From an uncultured Christensenellaceae bacterium (GTDB lineage Bacteria; Bacillota; Clostridia; Christensenellales; UBA3700): a DNA stretch of 32,883 nt. The stretch covers positions 1 to 32,883 of the forward strand of contig CAJUOK010000017.1 of assembly GCA_910588015.1 (NCBI GenBank), given 5' to 3'. The notes under the pieces were generated by a model. That model was not told where the DNA came from, made no database searches, and saw only the letters and a program-made list of their open reading frames with translations. Shown here in pieces: positions 23,155-30,381 of this stretch. The position numbers and the translations under genes were made by a program. Position 1 is the stretch's first letter. The number at the start of each line of letters is the position of its first letter.

Positions 23155-23433
23155 TTATCTCTTACCCGTTGTTTTTTCGCCTGCGTGACCTTTAAACGTA
23201 CGGGTGGGAGCAAACTCTCCGAGCTTGCAGCCTACCATATCCTCGGTAATATATACAGGCACGTGCTTTCTGCCGTCGTGTACGGCTATCGTGTGTCCTA
23301 CCATTTCGGGGAAGATTGTGGAAGATCTTGACCAAGTCTTAACAACCTTCTTTTCGTTGGCATCGTTCATTGCGATAATTCTCTTTATAAGTCTTTCTTC
23401 GACGAAAGGTCCTTTTTTTACTGATCTACTCAT
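23155..23433 (-). CDS. rpsS: Ribosomal protein S19
   Basis: 92 residues, standard size. MSRSVKKGPFVEERLIKRI, TWSRSSTIFPEMVGHTIAVH and GCKLGEFAPTRTFKGHAG are all characteristic. S19 is in the 30S head with S13. 11 bp after rplB. Confidence 0.97.
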   Translation of the reverse strand: MSRSVKKGPFVEERLIKRIIAMNDANEKKVVKTWSRSSTIFPEMVGHTIAVHDGRKHVPVYITEDMVGCKLGEFAPTRTFKGHAGEKTTGKR

Positions 23434-23444
23434 TTCGAATCCTC

Positions 23445-24269
23445 CTAGTTCACACGCTTGATAATGAACTTATTGCTCTTGTTCTTCTTTCTGGTCTTAT
23501 AACCCAAAGCAGGTTTACCCCAAGGAGTTACAGGACTCGGCATACCGATAGGCGACTTGCCTTCGCCACCGCCGTGCGGGTGGTCGCAAGGGTTCATTAC
23601 AACGCCGCGAACCGTCGGTCTTACGCCCATATGGCGCTTGCGTCCGGCTTTACCCAAAGACACTATTTCGTGTTCGAGATTTCCGACCTGTCCTATGGTA
23701 GCTCTGCACTTGATTGGAAGATATCTCATCTCGCCGCTCGGAAGTCTCAAAGTAGCATACTTGCCTTCCTTAGCCATAAGCTGCGCGGAATTGCCTGCCG
23801 ACCTTGCTATCTGTCCGCCCTTTCCGGGGTGCATCTCTATGTTGTGAATAACGGTACCTACAGGGATTTTTTCCATCGGGAGCGTGTTACCGGTTTTGAT
23901 ATCTGCGTTTTCGCCGCTCATAACCGTATCGCCTTTTTGCAATCCTACCGGAGCGATAATGTATCTCTTTTCGCCGTCTGCATAGACGAGGAGAGCTATA
24001 TTCGCGCTGCGGTTAGGGTCGTATTCGATAGAAGCTACTTTTGCAGGTATATTGTCCTTATTGCGCTTAAAATCGATTATTCTGTATTTTCTTCTGTTTC
24101 CGCCGCCGATATGTCTAACCGTGATTCTGCCGGTCGCATTTCTACCGCCGCTCTTGTTTTTGGACTCGAGCAAGCTTCTTTCCGGAGTCGTCGTGGTTAT
24201 TTCGGTAAATTGGGATACCGTCATAAAACGACGGGCAGGAGAAGTAGGTTTATATCTTTTAATAGCCAT
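23445..24269 (-). CDS. rplB: Ribosomal protein L2
   Basis: 274 residues. L2 supports the peptidyl transferase centre and subunit joining. NKSGGRNATGRITVRHIGGG and the C-terminal DHPHGGGEGKSPIGMPSP with WGKPALGYKTRKKNKSN are near-invariant family motifs, including the conserved histidine pair of HPHGG. Confidence 0.98.
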   Translation of the reverse strand: MAIKRYKPTSPARRFMTVSQFTEITTTTPERSLLESKNKSGGRNATGRITVRHIGGGNRRKYRIIDFKRNKDNIPAKVASIEYDPNRSANIALLVYADGEKRYIIAPVGLQKGDTVMSGENADIKTGNTLPMEKIPVGTVIHNIEMHPGKGGQIARSAGNSAQLMAKEGKYATLRLPSGEMRYLPIKCRATIGQVGNLEHEIVSLGKAGRKRHMGVRPTVRGVVMNPCDHPHGGGEGKSPIGMPSPVTPWGKPALGYKTRKKNKSNKFIIKRVN

Positions 24270-24283
24270 TGTCTTACCTCCTA

Positions 24284-24574
24284 TTATGCCAGACTCTCAA
24301 AGAATTCGATTGTCTTGCTATCCTGAGTCAACGTTACGACTGCTTTTTTAAAAGAGGAAGTCATACCTTCGTTTCTGCCCATTCTCTTTTTCTTGCCGCT
24401 TACGTTAACGGTGTTTACTTTTGCTACTTTGACGCCGAAAATATCTTCGACTGCCACCTTTATCTGAGTCTTTGTCGCATCGCAAGCTACTTTGAAAGTG
24501 TATTTCTTTTCCGCGATACCGTCATAGCTCTTTTCCGTAAGGATAGGGGAAATTATTATGTCATACTTATTCAT
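24284..24574 (-). CDS. rplW: Ribosomal protein L23
   Basis: 96 residues: IISPILTEKSYDGIAEKKYTF and the loop FGVKVAKVNTVNVSGKKKRM. L23 sits at the tunnel exit and is the docking site for trigger factor and SRP. Its start overlaps the end of rplD by 8 bp. Confidence 0.97.
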   Translation of the reverse strand: MNKYDIIISPILTEKSYDGIAEKKYTFKVACDATKTQIKVAVEDIFGVKVAKVNTVNVSGKKKRMGRNEGMTSSFKKAVVTLTQDSKTIEFFESLA

Positions 24575-25193
24575 TCTTGTACGCCTCCTCTATTTTGTTT
24601 ACAGCGTCTACCGTGAAGATACACTTTGCGTTTGCCGCCAAATCGTATACGTTGATGAGGTCGGCGTTTATAAGCGTGAGATTAGGTATGTTTGCGCAAG
24701 CTCTCATAACCGCTTCGTCGTTTTCTGCAACGACCAACAAAACCTTTTTATCTATCTCCATTGCCTTGAGCATTTGAGCGACGTACTTCGTCTTTGCTTC
24801 TTCAAGCGCCAACTTGTCAAGTACGATAAAATTATTGTCGCTGACTTTTGCGCTCAATGCGGACAGCGTAGCCGCAACTTTCATTTTCTTGTTGATTTTT
24901 TGTGAAAAATCTCTTGGCTTCGGAGCAAATACCACGCCGCCGCCGGTCCATTGCGGACTGCGAATGCTGCCCTGTCTTGCTCTGCCTGTTCCCTTTTGTC
25001 TCCAAGGCTTCTTGCCTCCGCCTCTAACTTCCGTACGGGTCAAAGTGCACTTTGTGCCCTGTCTTTTATTTGCCAATTGAGCAACTACTACTTGATGAAT
25101 AAGGGGTTCGTTATACTTAACGCCGAACACACTTTCGTTGAGCTCGATTTCGCCGACTTTCTTGGCTTTAATATCTAAAACATTAACTTTCAT
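24567..25193 (-). CDS. rplD: Ribosomal protein L4
   Basis: 208 residues. The tunnel loop is present (RTEVRGGGKKPWRQKGTGRARQ, then GSIRSPQWTGGGVVF). In E. coli L4 also represses the S10 operon by causing transcription termination in the rpsJ leader. The leader here has a terminator-like hairpin, so a similar role is possible but unproven. Overlaps rplW by 8 bp. Confidence 0.97.
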   Translation of the reverse strand: MKVNVLDIKAKKVGEIELNESVFGVKYNEPLIHQVVVAQLANKRQGTKCTLTRTEVRGGGKKPWRQKGTGRARQGSIRSPQWTGGGVVFAPKPRDFSQKINKKMKVAATLSALSAKVSDNNFIVLDKLALEEAKTKYVAQMLKAMEIDKKVLLVVAENDEAVMRACANIPNLTLINADLINVYDLAANAKCIFTVDAVNKIEEAYKNE

Positions 25194-25207
25194 TCTCGCT
25201 CACTCCT

Positions 25208-25828
25208 TTAACCGTTTTGCTTAACAACAACGATGTTGCCCTTTGCACCAGGGATTGCGCCCTTGATGAAAAGAAGATTACGCTCGGCATCGACTTTTGC
25301 CACCGTGAGATTCTTGACGGTAACTTTTTCGTTACCCCAATGTCCCGACATCTTTTTGTTCTTGAATACTCTCGAGGGAGTAGAACAAGCGCCCATAGAA
25401 CCTACGCCTCTGTGATAGCCCGAGCCGTGCGCCATAGGTCCGCAGTGATGATTCCATCTCTTTACCGCGCCGGTAAAACCGTGTCCCTTTGAAGTGCCGC
25501 TAACGTCTACCAAAGAACCTTCTGCAAACTGGTCGCACTTGAGTTCCTGTCCGAGTTCATAGCTTGCAACGTCCGTCTTAAATTCGCGAAGCACTCTTCT
25601 CGGCGTAACGCCTGCTTTCTTGTAATGACCCTTTATCGGCTTGTTGACGTTCTTCTCTTTGATGTCGCCGAAGGCAATTTGAACTGCCTCGTAGCCGTCA
25701 TTGTCAAGGGTTTTCTTTTGCACAACCGGACAAGGTCCCGCAAGAACTATAGTCACGGGTATTACCGTGCCGTCCGGAGCAAAAATCTGACTCATTGCCA
25801 ACTTTTTTCCAATGATTGCTTTATTCAT
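25208..25828 (-). CDS. rplC: Ribosomal protein L3
   Basis: 206 residues from MNKAIIGKKLAMSQIF. L3 reaches the peptidyl transferase centre; FTGAVKRWNHHCGPMAHGSGYHR-type core and STPSRVFKNKKMSGHWGNE are typical. An in-frame ATG four codons upstream (25840) abuts the SD directly (AGGAGGATG), leaving no spacer, so the ATG at 25828, 12 nt from GGAGG, is preferred and matches homologues. Confidence 0.96.
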   Translation of the reverse strand: MNKAIIGKKLAMSQIFAPDGTVIPVTIVLAGPCPVVQKKTLDNDGYEAVQIAFGDIKEKNVNKPIKGHYKKAGVTPRRVLREFKTDVASYELGQELKCDQFAEGSLVDVSGTSKGHGFTGAVKRWNHHCGPMAHGSGYHRGVGSMGACSTPSRVFKNKKMSGHWGNEKVTVKNLTVAKVDAERNLLFIKGAIPGAKGNIVVVKQNG

Positions 25829-25896
25829 AATAAAGTTCATCCTCCTGATTATTTTGCAAAATCGCTTAACGCAATTTTATTTGACTTGTTTATTTA

Positions 25897-26205
25897 TTAA
25901 AGCTTGATTTGAATATCGACGCCTGCCGGCAAATCAAGTTTCATAAGAGCGTCTACAACTTTGGAAGTCGGGTTGATTATATCAATCAATCTTTTGTGCG
26001 TGCGCAATTCGAATTGTTCTCTGCTGTCCTTATACTTGTGCACAGCTCTAATAATCGTTACCACTTCTTTTTCCGTAGGGAGCGGAATAGGTCCTGACAC
26101 TTGCGCGCCGCTTCTCTTTGCCGTCTCGACGATTTTTTCAGCTGCGACGTCGATAAGGTTGTGGTCGTAAGCTCTCAATTTGATTCTAATAGTTTGTCCT
26201 GCCAT
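25897..26205 (-). CDS. rpsJ: Ribosomal protein S10
   Basis: 102 residues: IRIKLRAYDHNLIDVAAEKI, GPIPLPTEKEVVTIIRAVHK and RTHKRLIDIINPTSKVVDAL. S10 is part of the 30S head and, with NusB, of antitermination complexes. First gene of the S10 operon, behind a leader of about 180 nt. The SD AGGAG lies 9-10 nt before ATG. 68 bp separate it from rplC. Confidence 0.98.
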   Translation of the reverse strand: MAGQTIRIKLRAYDHNLIDVAAEKIVETAKRSGAQVSGPIPLPTEKEVVTIIRAVHKYKDSREQFELRTHKRLIDIINPTSKVVDALMKLDLPAGVDIQIKL

Positions 26206-26388
26206 TTTTTCAATCTCCTTTTACCTAACTTATTTTGTCATACACTTCCGTGCGTTCCGCCTCCGCCCTTTTTAAAAAGGCCTGCAGTGAGCCTTTTTGT
26301 TAGTCGCCCGATTGTCGGACTCTTGTCAACGGAAGTTCTCCTCCTAAAAAAGCGGTAACCTCCCGTCTCTTCCCTTTTGACGTAAGCT
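26206..26388 (-). ncRNA. Structured leader of the S10 operon (candidate attenuator)
   Basis: Reading on the minus strand, an 8-bp stem ACTTCCGT/ACGGAAGT (26336-26329 with 26251-26244) closes a domain holding two hairpins: GTCCGA/TCGGGC (26320-26306, loop CAA) and AAAAAGGC/GCCTTTTT (26298-26274, 9-nt loop). The second ends in five T, like a terminator with an A tract. The following AAAAAGGGC could pair instead with GCCTTTTT, giving an alternative fold. A possible nine-codon TTG-started reading frame (26329-26300) with AGGAGG 10 nt upstream stops just before the A-tract hairpin. Ligand and mechanism are unknown. Confidence 0.55.
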
Positions 26389-26395
26389 CGTTTAG

Positions 26396-26423
26396 TTTAT
26401 ACTAATAAGGGATATCAAGTCAA
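26396..26423 (-). promoter_or_regulatory. Sigma-A promoter for the S10-spc operon
   Basis: On the minus strand: -35 TTGACT (26423-26418), 16-nt spacer, -10 TATAAA (26401-26396). An alternative -10 TAAACT at 26399-26394 gives an 18-nt spacer. Unlike most promoters in this window it has no TG extension. Confidence 0.7.
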
Positions 26424-26576
26424 ATGCTTGAATAGAATAGGAATGTAAAATTTATGTAAAATTTTTAAAATTTAGTAAATATGCATAAAATTGACTAAAT
26501 TATTATCTCATCTTGCAGCTCCATACTACGGAAATTTTAGAATCGCTATAATCCCAACTTCCATAATCTATCATTA
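26424..26576. other. AT-rich spacer between pfkA and the S10 operon, no gene seen
   Basis: It holds only short AT-rich runs upstream of the S10 promoter. One minus-strand frame of 23 codons (26574-26503) has a protein-like composition but no SD and lies downstream of the pfkA terminator, so it is not called as a gene. Confidence 0.6.
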
Positions 26577-26605
26577 AACAAAAGCGAGAGTCTCCTCTCG
26601 CCTTT
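26577..26605 (-). terminator. Rho-independent terminator after pfkA
   Basis: On the minus strand GCGAGAG pairs with CTCTCGC (26601-26595 with 26590-26584, loop GAGA), preceded by AAAAG and followed by TTTTGTTT. Lies about 65 bp past the pfkA stop. Confidence 0.8.
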
Positions 26606-26671
26606 TATTCTTCTACTTGATTTACGTTTCATCGCGTAGCCGATTATATAAATCTACGGTTAAGCATAGAA

Positions 26672-27637
26672 TTACAATCCCAGTATCATAGCCGTATTGT
26701 AAAGTTCTTTGTCGAATTTGCGCGGCATTTTAAGCGCTTCTTCTATATCGACGTCTATTATCTCGTTTTGTCTTATACCGACGACTTTGCCGCCTTGTTC
26801 ATCCATCAACAAATCCACTGCCTTTACTGCGCATCTAGCTGCAAGCACGCGGTCCGACATAGTAGGCGCGCCGCCTCTTTGGATATATCCGAGAGTCGTC
26901 GTCTTGATAGAACCCGTCACGCCGTTGTCTTTGAGGTGTTGTTTGAGGTCTTCCGCCTTGCAGACTCCCTCGGCAAGCACGATTATATCGGAAGTCTTGC
27001 CCACCCTCTGATTAAGACAGATTTTCTTAACGACTTGCTTGAGGTCCTGTTCTACTTCGGGTACGAGTATAATTTCTGCGCCGCCGCAGATACCTGCATA
27101 AAGCGCTATATCGCCGCACTTTCTACCCATAACTTCGATAATACAAACTCTGTCGTGAGAGGTCATAGTATCGCGCAGATTATTAATAGCCGACACGACC
27201 GTATTTACGCTTGTATCAAAACCCAACGTATAGTCCGTATATGCCAAATCGTTGTCTATAGTGCCGGGAATACCTACTACCTTGACGCCGAATTTTTTAT
27301 ACAAATCCAACGCTCCTCTAAAACTTCCGTCGCCGCCGATAACGACCAAACCGTCGATGCCGTAAGCCTCCATATTCTCAACCGCTATCTGCATATACTT
27401 GTCCTCGACGAATTCCGGACATCTCGCAGTCTTGAGAATTGTGCCGCCCCTCTGAATAATATCCGAAACAGAGCGCTTATTCATTTCGTTGATATGATTG
27501 TTGATAAGTCCCGTATAACCGCGTTCTATTCCGTAGACGTCAAGACCGTTGTAAATTGCATAACGAACGACTGCTCTGACGCAGGCATTCATACCAGGCG
27601 AATCACCGCCGCTTGTTAAAACTCCGATTTTTCTCAT
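26672..27637 (-). CDS. pfkA: ATP-dependent 6-phosphofructokinase
   Basis: 321 residues, the length of the bacterial glycolytic enzyme that phosphorylates fructose 6-phosphate. LTSGGDSPGMNA binds ATP. GGDGS at 101-105 (Gly after GGD, not Asp) marks the ATP rather than pyrophosphate type. The catalytic loop GTIDND is at 125-130 (base D128), followed by EVMGRKCGD and GYIQRGG for sugar phosphate binding. Only one start is possible because an in-frame stop lies nine codons upstream. The ATG lacks a nearby SD: AGGAGG is at 27687-27682, 44 nt away, with a hairpin in between. Single-gene unit with its own promoter and terminator. Confidence 0.96.
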   Translation of the reverse strand: MRKIGVLTSGGDSPGMNACVRAVVRYAIYNGLDVYGIERGYTGLINNHINEMNKRSVSDIIQRGGTILKTARCPEFVEDKYMQIAVENMEAYGIDGLVVIGGDGSFRGALDLYKKFGVKVVGIPGTIDNDLAYTDYTLGFDTSVNTVVSAINNLRDTMTSHDRVCIIEVMGRKCGDIALYAGICGGAEIILVPEVEQDLKQVVKKICLNQRVGKTSDIIVLAEGVCKAEDLKQHLKDNGVTGSIKTTTLGYIQRGGAPTMSDRVLAARCAVKAVDLLMDEQGGKVVGIRQNEIIDVDIEEALKMPRKFDKELYNTAMILGL

Positions 27638-27649
27638 ATGTCTTTTGCT

Positions 27650-27687
27650 CGCAAAACAAACGATTTATTTCGTCTTTTGCGCCTCCT
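27650..27687 (-). promoter_or_regulatory. SD plus hairpin in the pfkA leader
   Basis: AGGAGG (27687-27682) is followed without a gap by a hairpin: CGCAAAA/TTTTGCG (27681-27675 with 27656-27650) enclosing ACGA/TCGT. Twelve bases then lead to the ATG at 27637. Folding would bring the SD close to the start codon. Confidence 0.55.
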
Positions 27688-27704
27688 AAAATTTTATCTA
27701 CTGT

Positions 27705-27713
27705 ATTATATCA
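27705..27713 (-). promoter_or_regulatory. Extended -10 promoter for pfkA
   Basis: On the minus strand TGATATAAT (TATAAT at 27710-27705). No strong -35 at 17 bp. Predicted start near 27698, leader about 60 nt. Confidence 0.6.
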
Positions 27714-27781
27714 AACGAGTTGAAATATTACCACAATTTTAAAGCGAAAAATCAAGATTTTTTTATTTTGGCAAAAACTGT

Positions 27782-27813
27782 AAAAAAGCGCAGCAGACTA
27801 TTGCCCGCCGCGC
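27782..27813 (-). terminator. Rho-independent terminator ending the ABC transporter cluster
   Basis: On the minus strand GCGCGGCGGGC pairs with GTCTGCTGCGC (27813-27803 with 27798-27788, three G-U pairs, loop AATA), followed by six T. Confidence 0.85.
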
Positions 27814-27854
27814 AACGCTTGACGTATATTTAATGTAATATTATCTCTTTGAAT

Positions 27855-30275
27855 TTAGCTTGTTTTATTTTCCATAATAGATTTGGCAAAAAGCCATTTA
27901 ATCTTGGCAATGACTATTAAACCGCCAAGTAAAAGAGATACTCCAACCAAAATCATAGGCGCGGCATATCCTATAGGTAGCAACACCTCGCTTGCTATCG
28001 AAAGCGGCACGCCTTGATTAGCAAAAGCAACAATAGCTTTGCCCAATAAATTACTACTTATATATCCGAAAATTACCCCCAATAAACACTCAATAGCTAT
28101 GACGATAAATATCTGTATAAACAACAACAGAGAAAGACTTTTTTTACCAAACCCCAACGCTCTCAATACATTGTAAGACTTTGCTTTTGCCGAAATCAAA
28201 TAACTAAATGAAACAAACCCTAATGCAGCCATAGTAAAATAGGATAATATCGCTGCAGGTATCCAAGCATAGTTTCTAAACGCTATAAAAACTACATAGA
28301 CGGAGTCTGTTGACGAAATATTCTCCGTATAAATGTTTTCAATAAACCCAGTGGTAAATATCCCCAACTCACTACCTTCATTTAAAATATCGTTAAAAAA
28401 TTTATAATTATCTTTTACGCCTTTAGTATTAAAATAATAACCCCAAAACCCTCTTTGAGCCTTGTCTACGGCAATACAGTCATAATAATCTTCGGCAGAA
28501 AATATAATAAAATTGTTTTTGTCCGGCAAGTCAAATATGTCCTTTACTACCATTCCGTCAAAATCACTTTCTTTACTGCCACTAAAACCATAACTCTTCA
28601 ACTTGGTATTTTCTAGCGTATCGCCGACTTTTATTCCTTTTGCCTCGGCAAAAGTTTTTTCAATATACACCTCTCCTCTTTCAAGCGGCTCATACTCTTT
28701 TGCATACTGGCTATATTTATCGTATGCGTATGGGCATAGTTGATATCCTTTATACGTTAAGCTATAAAGTTTAACATAATCGCCGAGAGTTAAAATACCC
28801 CCGTTGAAAAGATATGCGTTGTTAAATAAAATATCTTGAGCTTGAGAAGACAAAATAACGCTAGAAGCCAACTTGTTAGTTTCTAAATAATAATTTACCA
28901 GACGCTCGTCAAGTTGTTCTTCATAGTCGGTATAATAATCGCCCTCCTCGAATATTCCGCATATTTTAAAAGCGTAATACTCTTTATCTTCTTCATAATA
29001 CTTGCTTCTGGCGAAAATAAAATCTCTGCCTACAAGCTCGCCAACGTTATCAACTTTATAATTTAAACTTGCTTGCGATAAATACTTCGCATAACAATAA
29101 GGTAACATTATATCGTTGTGTTCTTTAGGAAAAGTCCCGTACAACACTTCGACGTCAATACCCACTTGAGAATTATAAATTATTGCTTGACTTACATATG
29201 GCGTTTTTGCATATAAATTGTAATACTTGGATGTTTCGTTGTCATCAAAATCAATGGGGTCCCTATCATTCAAATTAAAAACATAAACGTTTGTCGCGCC
29301 GTATTCGAAATTATCTTTGAAATGATTCAGTTTTTCAAAATCAAAATCTTTTGTTGTTTGTACTATATTATCGCCTCCCAAATATATAAAAACGTTTTTA
29401 CTTTTACACTTGTCAAGCGACCGAGCATACGCTAAATTTACGTCGCCTATTGCCACCACGGTAAATATCAAACTGAATACTGACAAAACTACAAACGCTA
29501 TCATAGAGATTGCAGTCTTTACCCTGTTCTTTTCAAATCCCCAAAATGCAAGCCTAACCGCAGTCTTTGGCTTAAGCCTGCTCTTGCTTTCATATGTCAT
29601 AGGGATTTTATCTTTTTGTTCCCAAGACGGCAAATCGTCATACTTAACAACTCCGTCTTCCAACTCGACAGTATAATCGGCATATAGTTCATTATATTTT
29701 TCGTTGTGCGATACTACGACGACAAGTCTTTCTTTGGATATATCTTTAAGCAAGTCCATAATTATTTTGCCGTTCTTACTGTCAAGATTGCCAGTCGGCT
29801 CGTCGGCAAATATCATCGCCTGTCTTTTTGCAATTGCTCTGGCAATTGATACCCTCTGCTTTTCTCCGCCCGAGAGTTTTGCCGTTTTTTTATCTAGATA
29901 TTCTTCGGAAATCCCAACTTTTCCAAGCAGCGTTTTTATATCTTCCAATACATAAGTTTGCCCGCAAGCCTGCATTGCAAGTTCGATATTTTCTTTAACC
30001 GACAAATCCTCTATAAGCATATAGTCTTGATAGATATTACCGCAATATTTCATTCGGAAATTCTCGGAATTTTTAGGTGTGATTTCCACTCCGTCAAATT
30101 CTATTTTTCCTCGCGTGGGATAATCAAGCGCAGTAAGCAAGTTAAGGAGAGTGGTCTTTCCACTCCCACTCTCCCCCTTGATTATTACCAGTCCTTTGTC
30201 GGGAAAAATCAAATCAATATCATTTAACGCGACTTTATTCTTAAATTCTTTACCGATACCGATTACTTTTATCAT
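27855..30275 (-). CDS. MacB-like ABC transporter, ATPase fused to FtsX-type permease
   Basis: 806 residues. The N-terminal ATPase (1-about 215) has Walker A GESGSGKTT at 34-42, Q-loop Q83, signature LSGGEKQR at 134-141, Walker B MIFADEP with D158 and E159, and switch H190. After a linker comes the first transmembrane helix (about 250-275), a long extracellular domain of over 350 residues, and a C-terminal block of three helices with the FtsX-like LRALGFGKKS loop. This is the MacB arrangement; relatives move lipoproteins, antimicrobial peptides or toxins across the envelope, often acting by mechanotransmission. The substrate is unknown. The ATG at 30275 is chosen (7 nt from GGAGG); an earlier ATG two codons upstream has only one base of spacing. 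It has its own promoter. Paralogous to the next two genes. Confidence 0.9.
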   Translation of the reverse strand: MIKVIGIGKEFKNKVALNDIDLIFPDKGLVIIKGESGSGKTTLLNLLTALDYPTRGKIEFDGVEITPKNSENFRMKYCGNIYQDYMLIEDLSVKENIELAMQACGQTYVLEDIKTLLGKVGISEEYLDKKTAKLSGGEKQRVSIARAIAKRQAMIFADEPTGNLDSKNGKIIMDLLKDISKERLVVVVSHNEKYNELYADYTVELEDGVVKYDDLPSWEQKDKIPMTYESKSRLKPKTAVRLAFWGFEKNRVKTAISMIAFVVLSVFSLIFTVVAIGDVNLAYARSLDKCKSKNVFIYLGGDNIVQTTKDFDFEKLNHFKDNFEYGATNVYVFNLNDRDPIDFDDNETSKYYNLYAKTPYVSQAIIYNSQVGIDVEVLYGTFPKEHNDIMLPYCYAKYLSQASLNYKVDNVGELVGRDFIFARSKYYEEDKEYYAFKICGIFEEGDYYTDYEEQLDERLVNYYLETNKLASSVILSSQAQDILFNNAYLFNGGILTLGDYVKLYSLTYKGYQLCPYAYDKYSQYAKEYEPLERGEVYIEKTFAEAKGIKVGDTLENTKLKSYGFSGSKESDFDGMVVKDIFDLPDKNNFIIFSAEDYYDCIAVDKAQRGFWGYYFNTKGVKDNYKFFNDILNEGSELGIFTTGFIENIYTENISSTDSVYVVFIAFRNYAWIPAAILSYFTMAALGFVSFSYLISAKAKSYNVLRALGFGKKSLSLLLFIQIFIVIAIECLLGVIFGYISSNLLGKAIVAFANQGVPLSIASEVLLPIGYAAPMILVGVSLLLGGLIVIAKIKWLFAKSIMENKTS

Positions 30276-30339
30276 AAGCATTCCTCCGACGTCAAGCTCT
30301 GTTGCCTGCTATTGATTCACTGCGTAAGCTCGATAATTA

Positions 30340-30368
30340 ATTATAACATATCTTTTTAAGTAATTCAA
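30340..30368 (-). promoter_or_regulatory. Sigma-A promoter for the 806-residue ABC transporter
   Basis: On the minus strand: -35 TTGAAT (30368-30363), 17-nt spacer ending TGT, -10 TATAAT (30345-30340), just past the stop of the upstream paralogue. Leader about 60 nt. Confidence 0.8.
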
Positions 30369-30381
30369 TAGGCATTCAAAA

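Noticed and set aside
26503..26574. 23-codon minus-strand frame between pfkA and the S10 operon (MIDYGSWDYSDSKISVVW start)
   Set aside because: Protein-like composition, but no SD, located after the pfkA terminator and without a promoter; could be chance or a relic.
26768..27619. Plus-strand open frame of 283 codons opposite pfkA
   Set aside because: It mirrors the conserved pfkA frame and has no promoter, SD or recognisable protein features.
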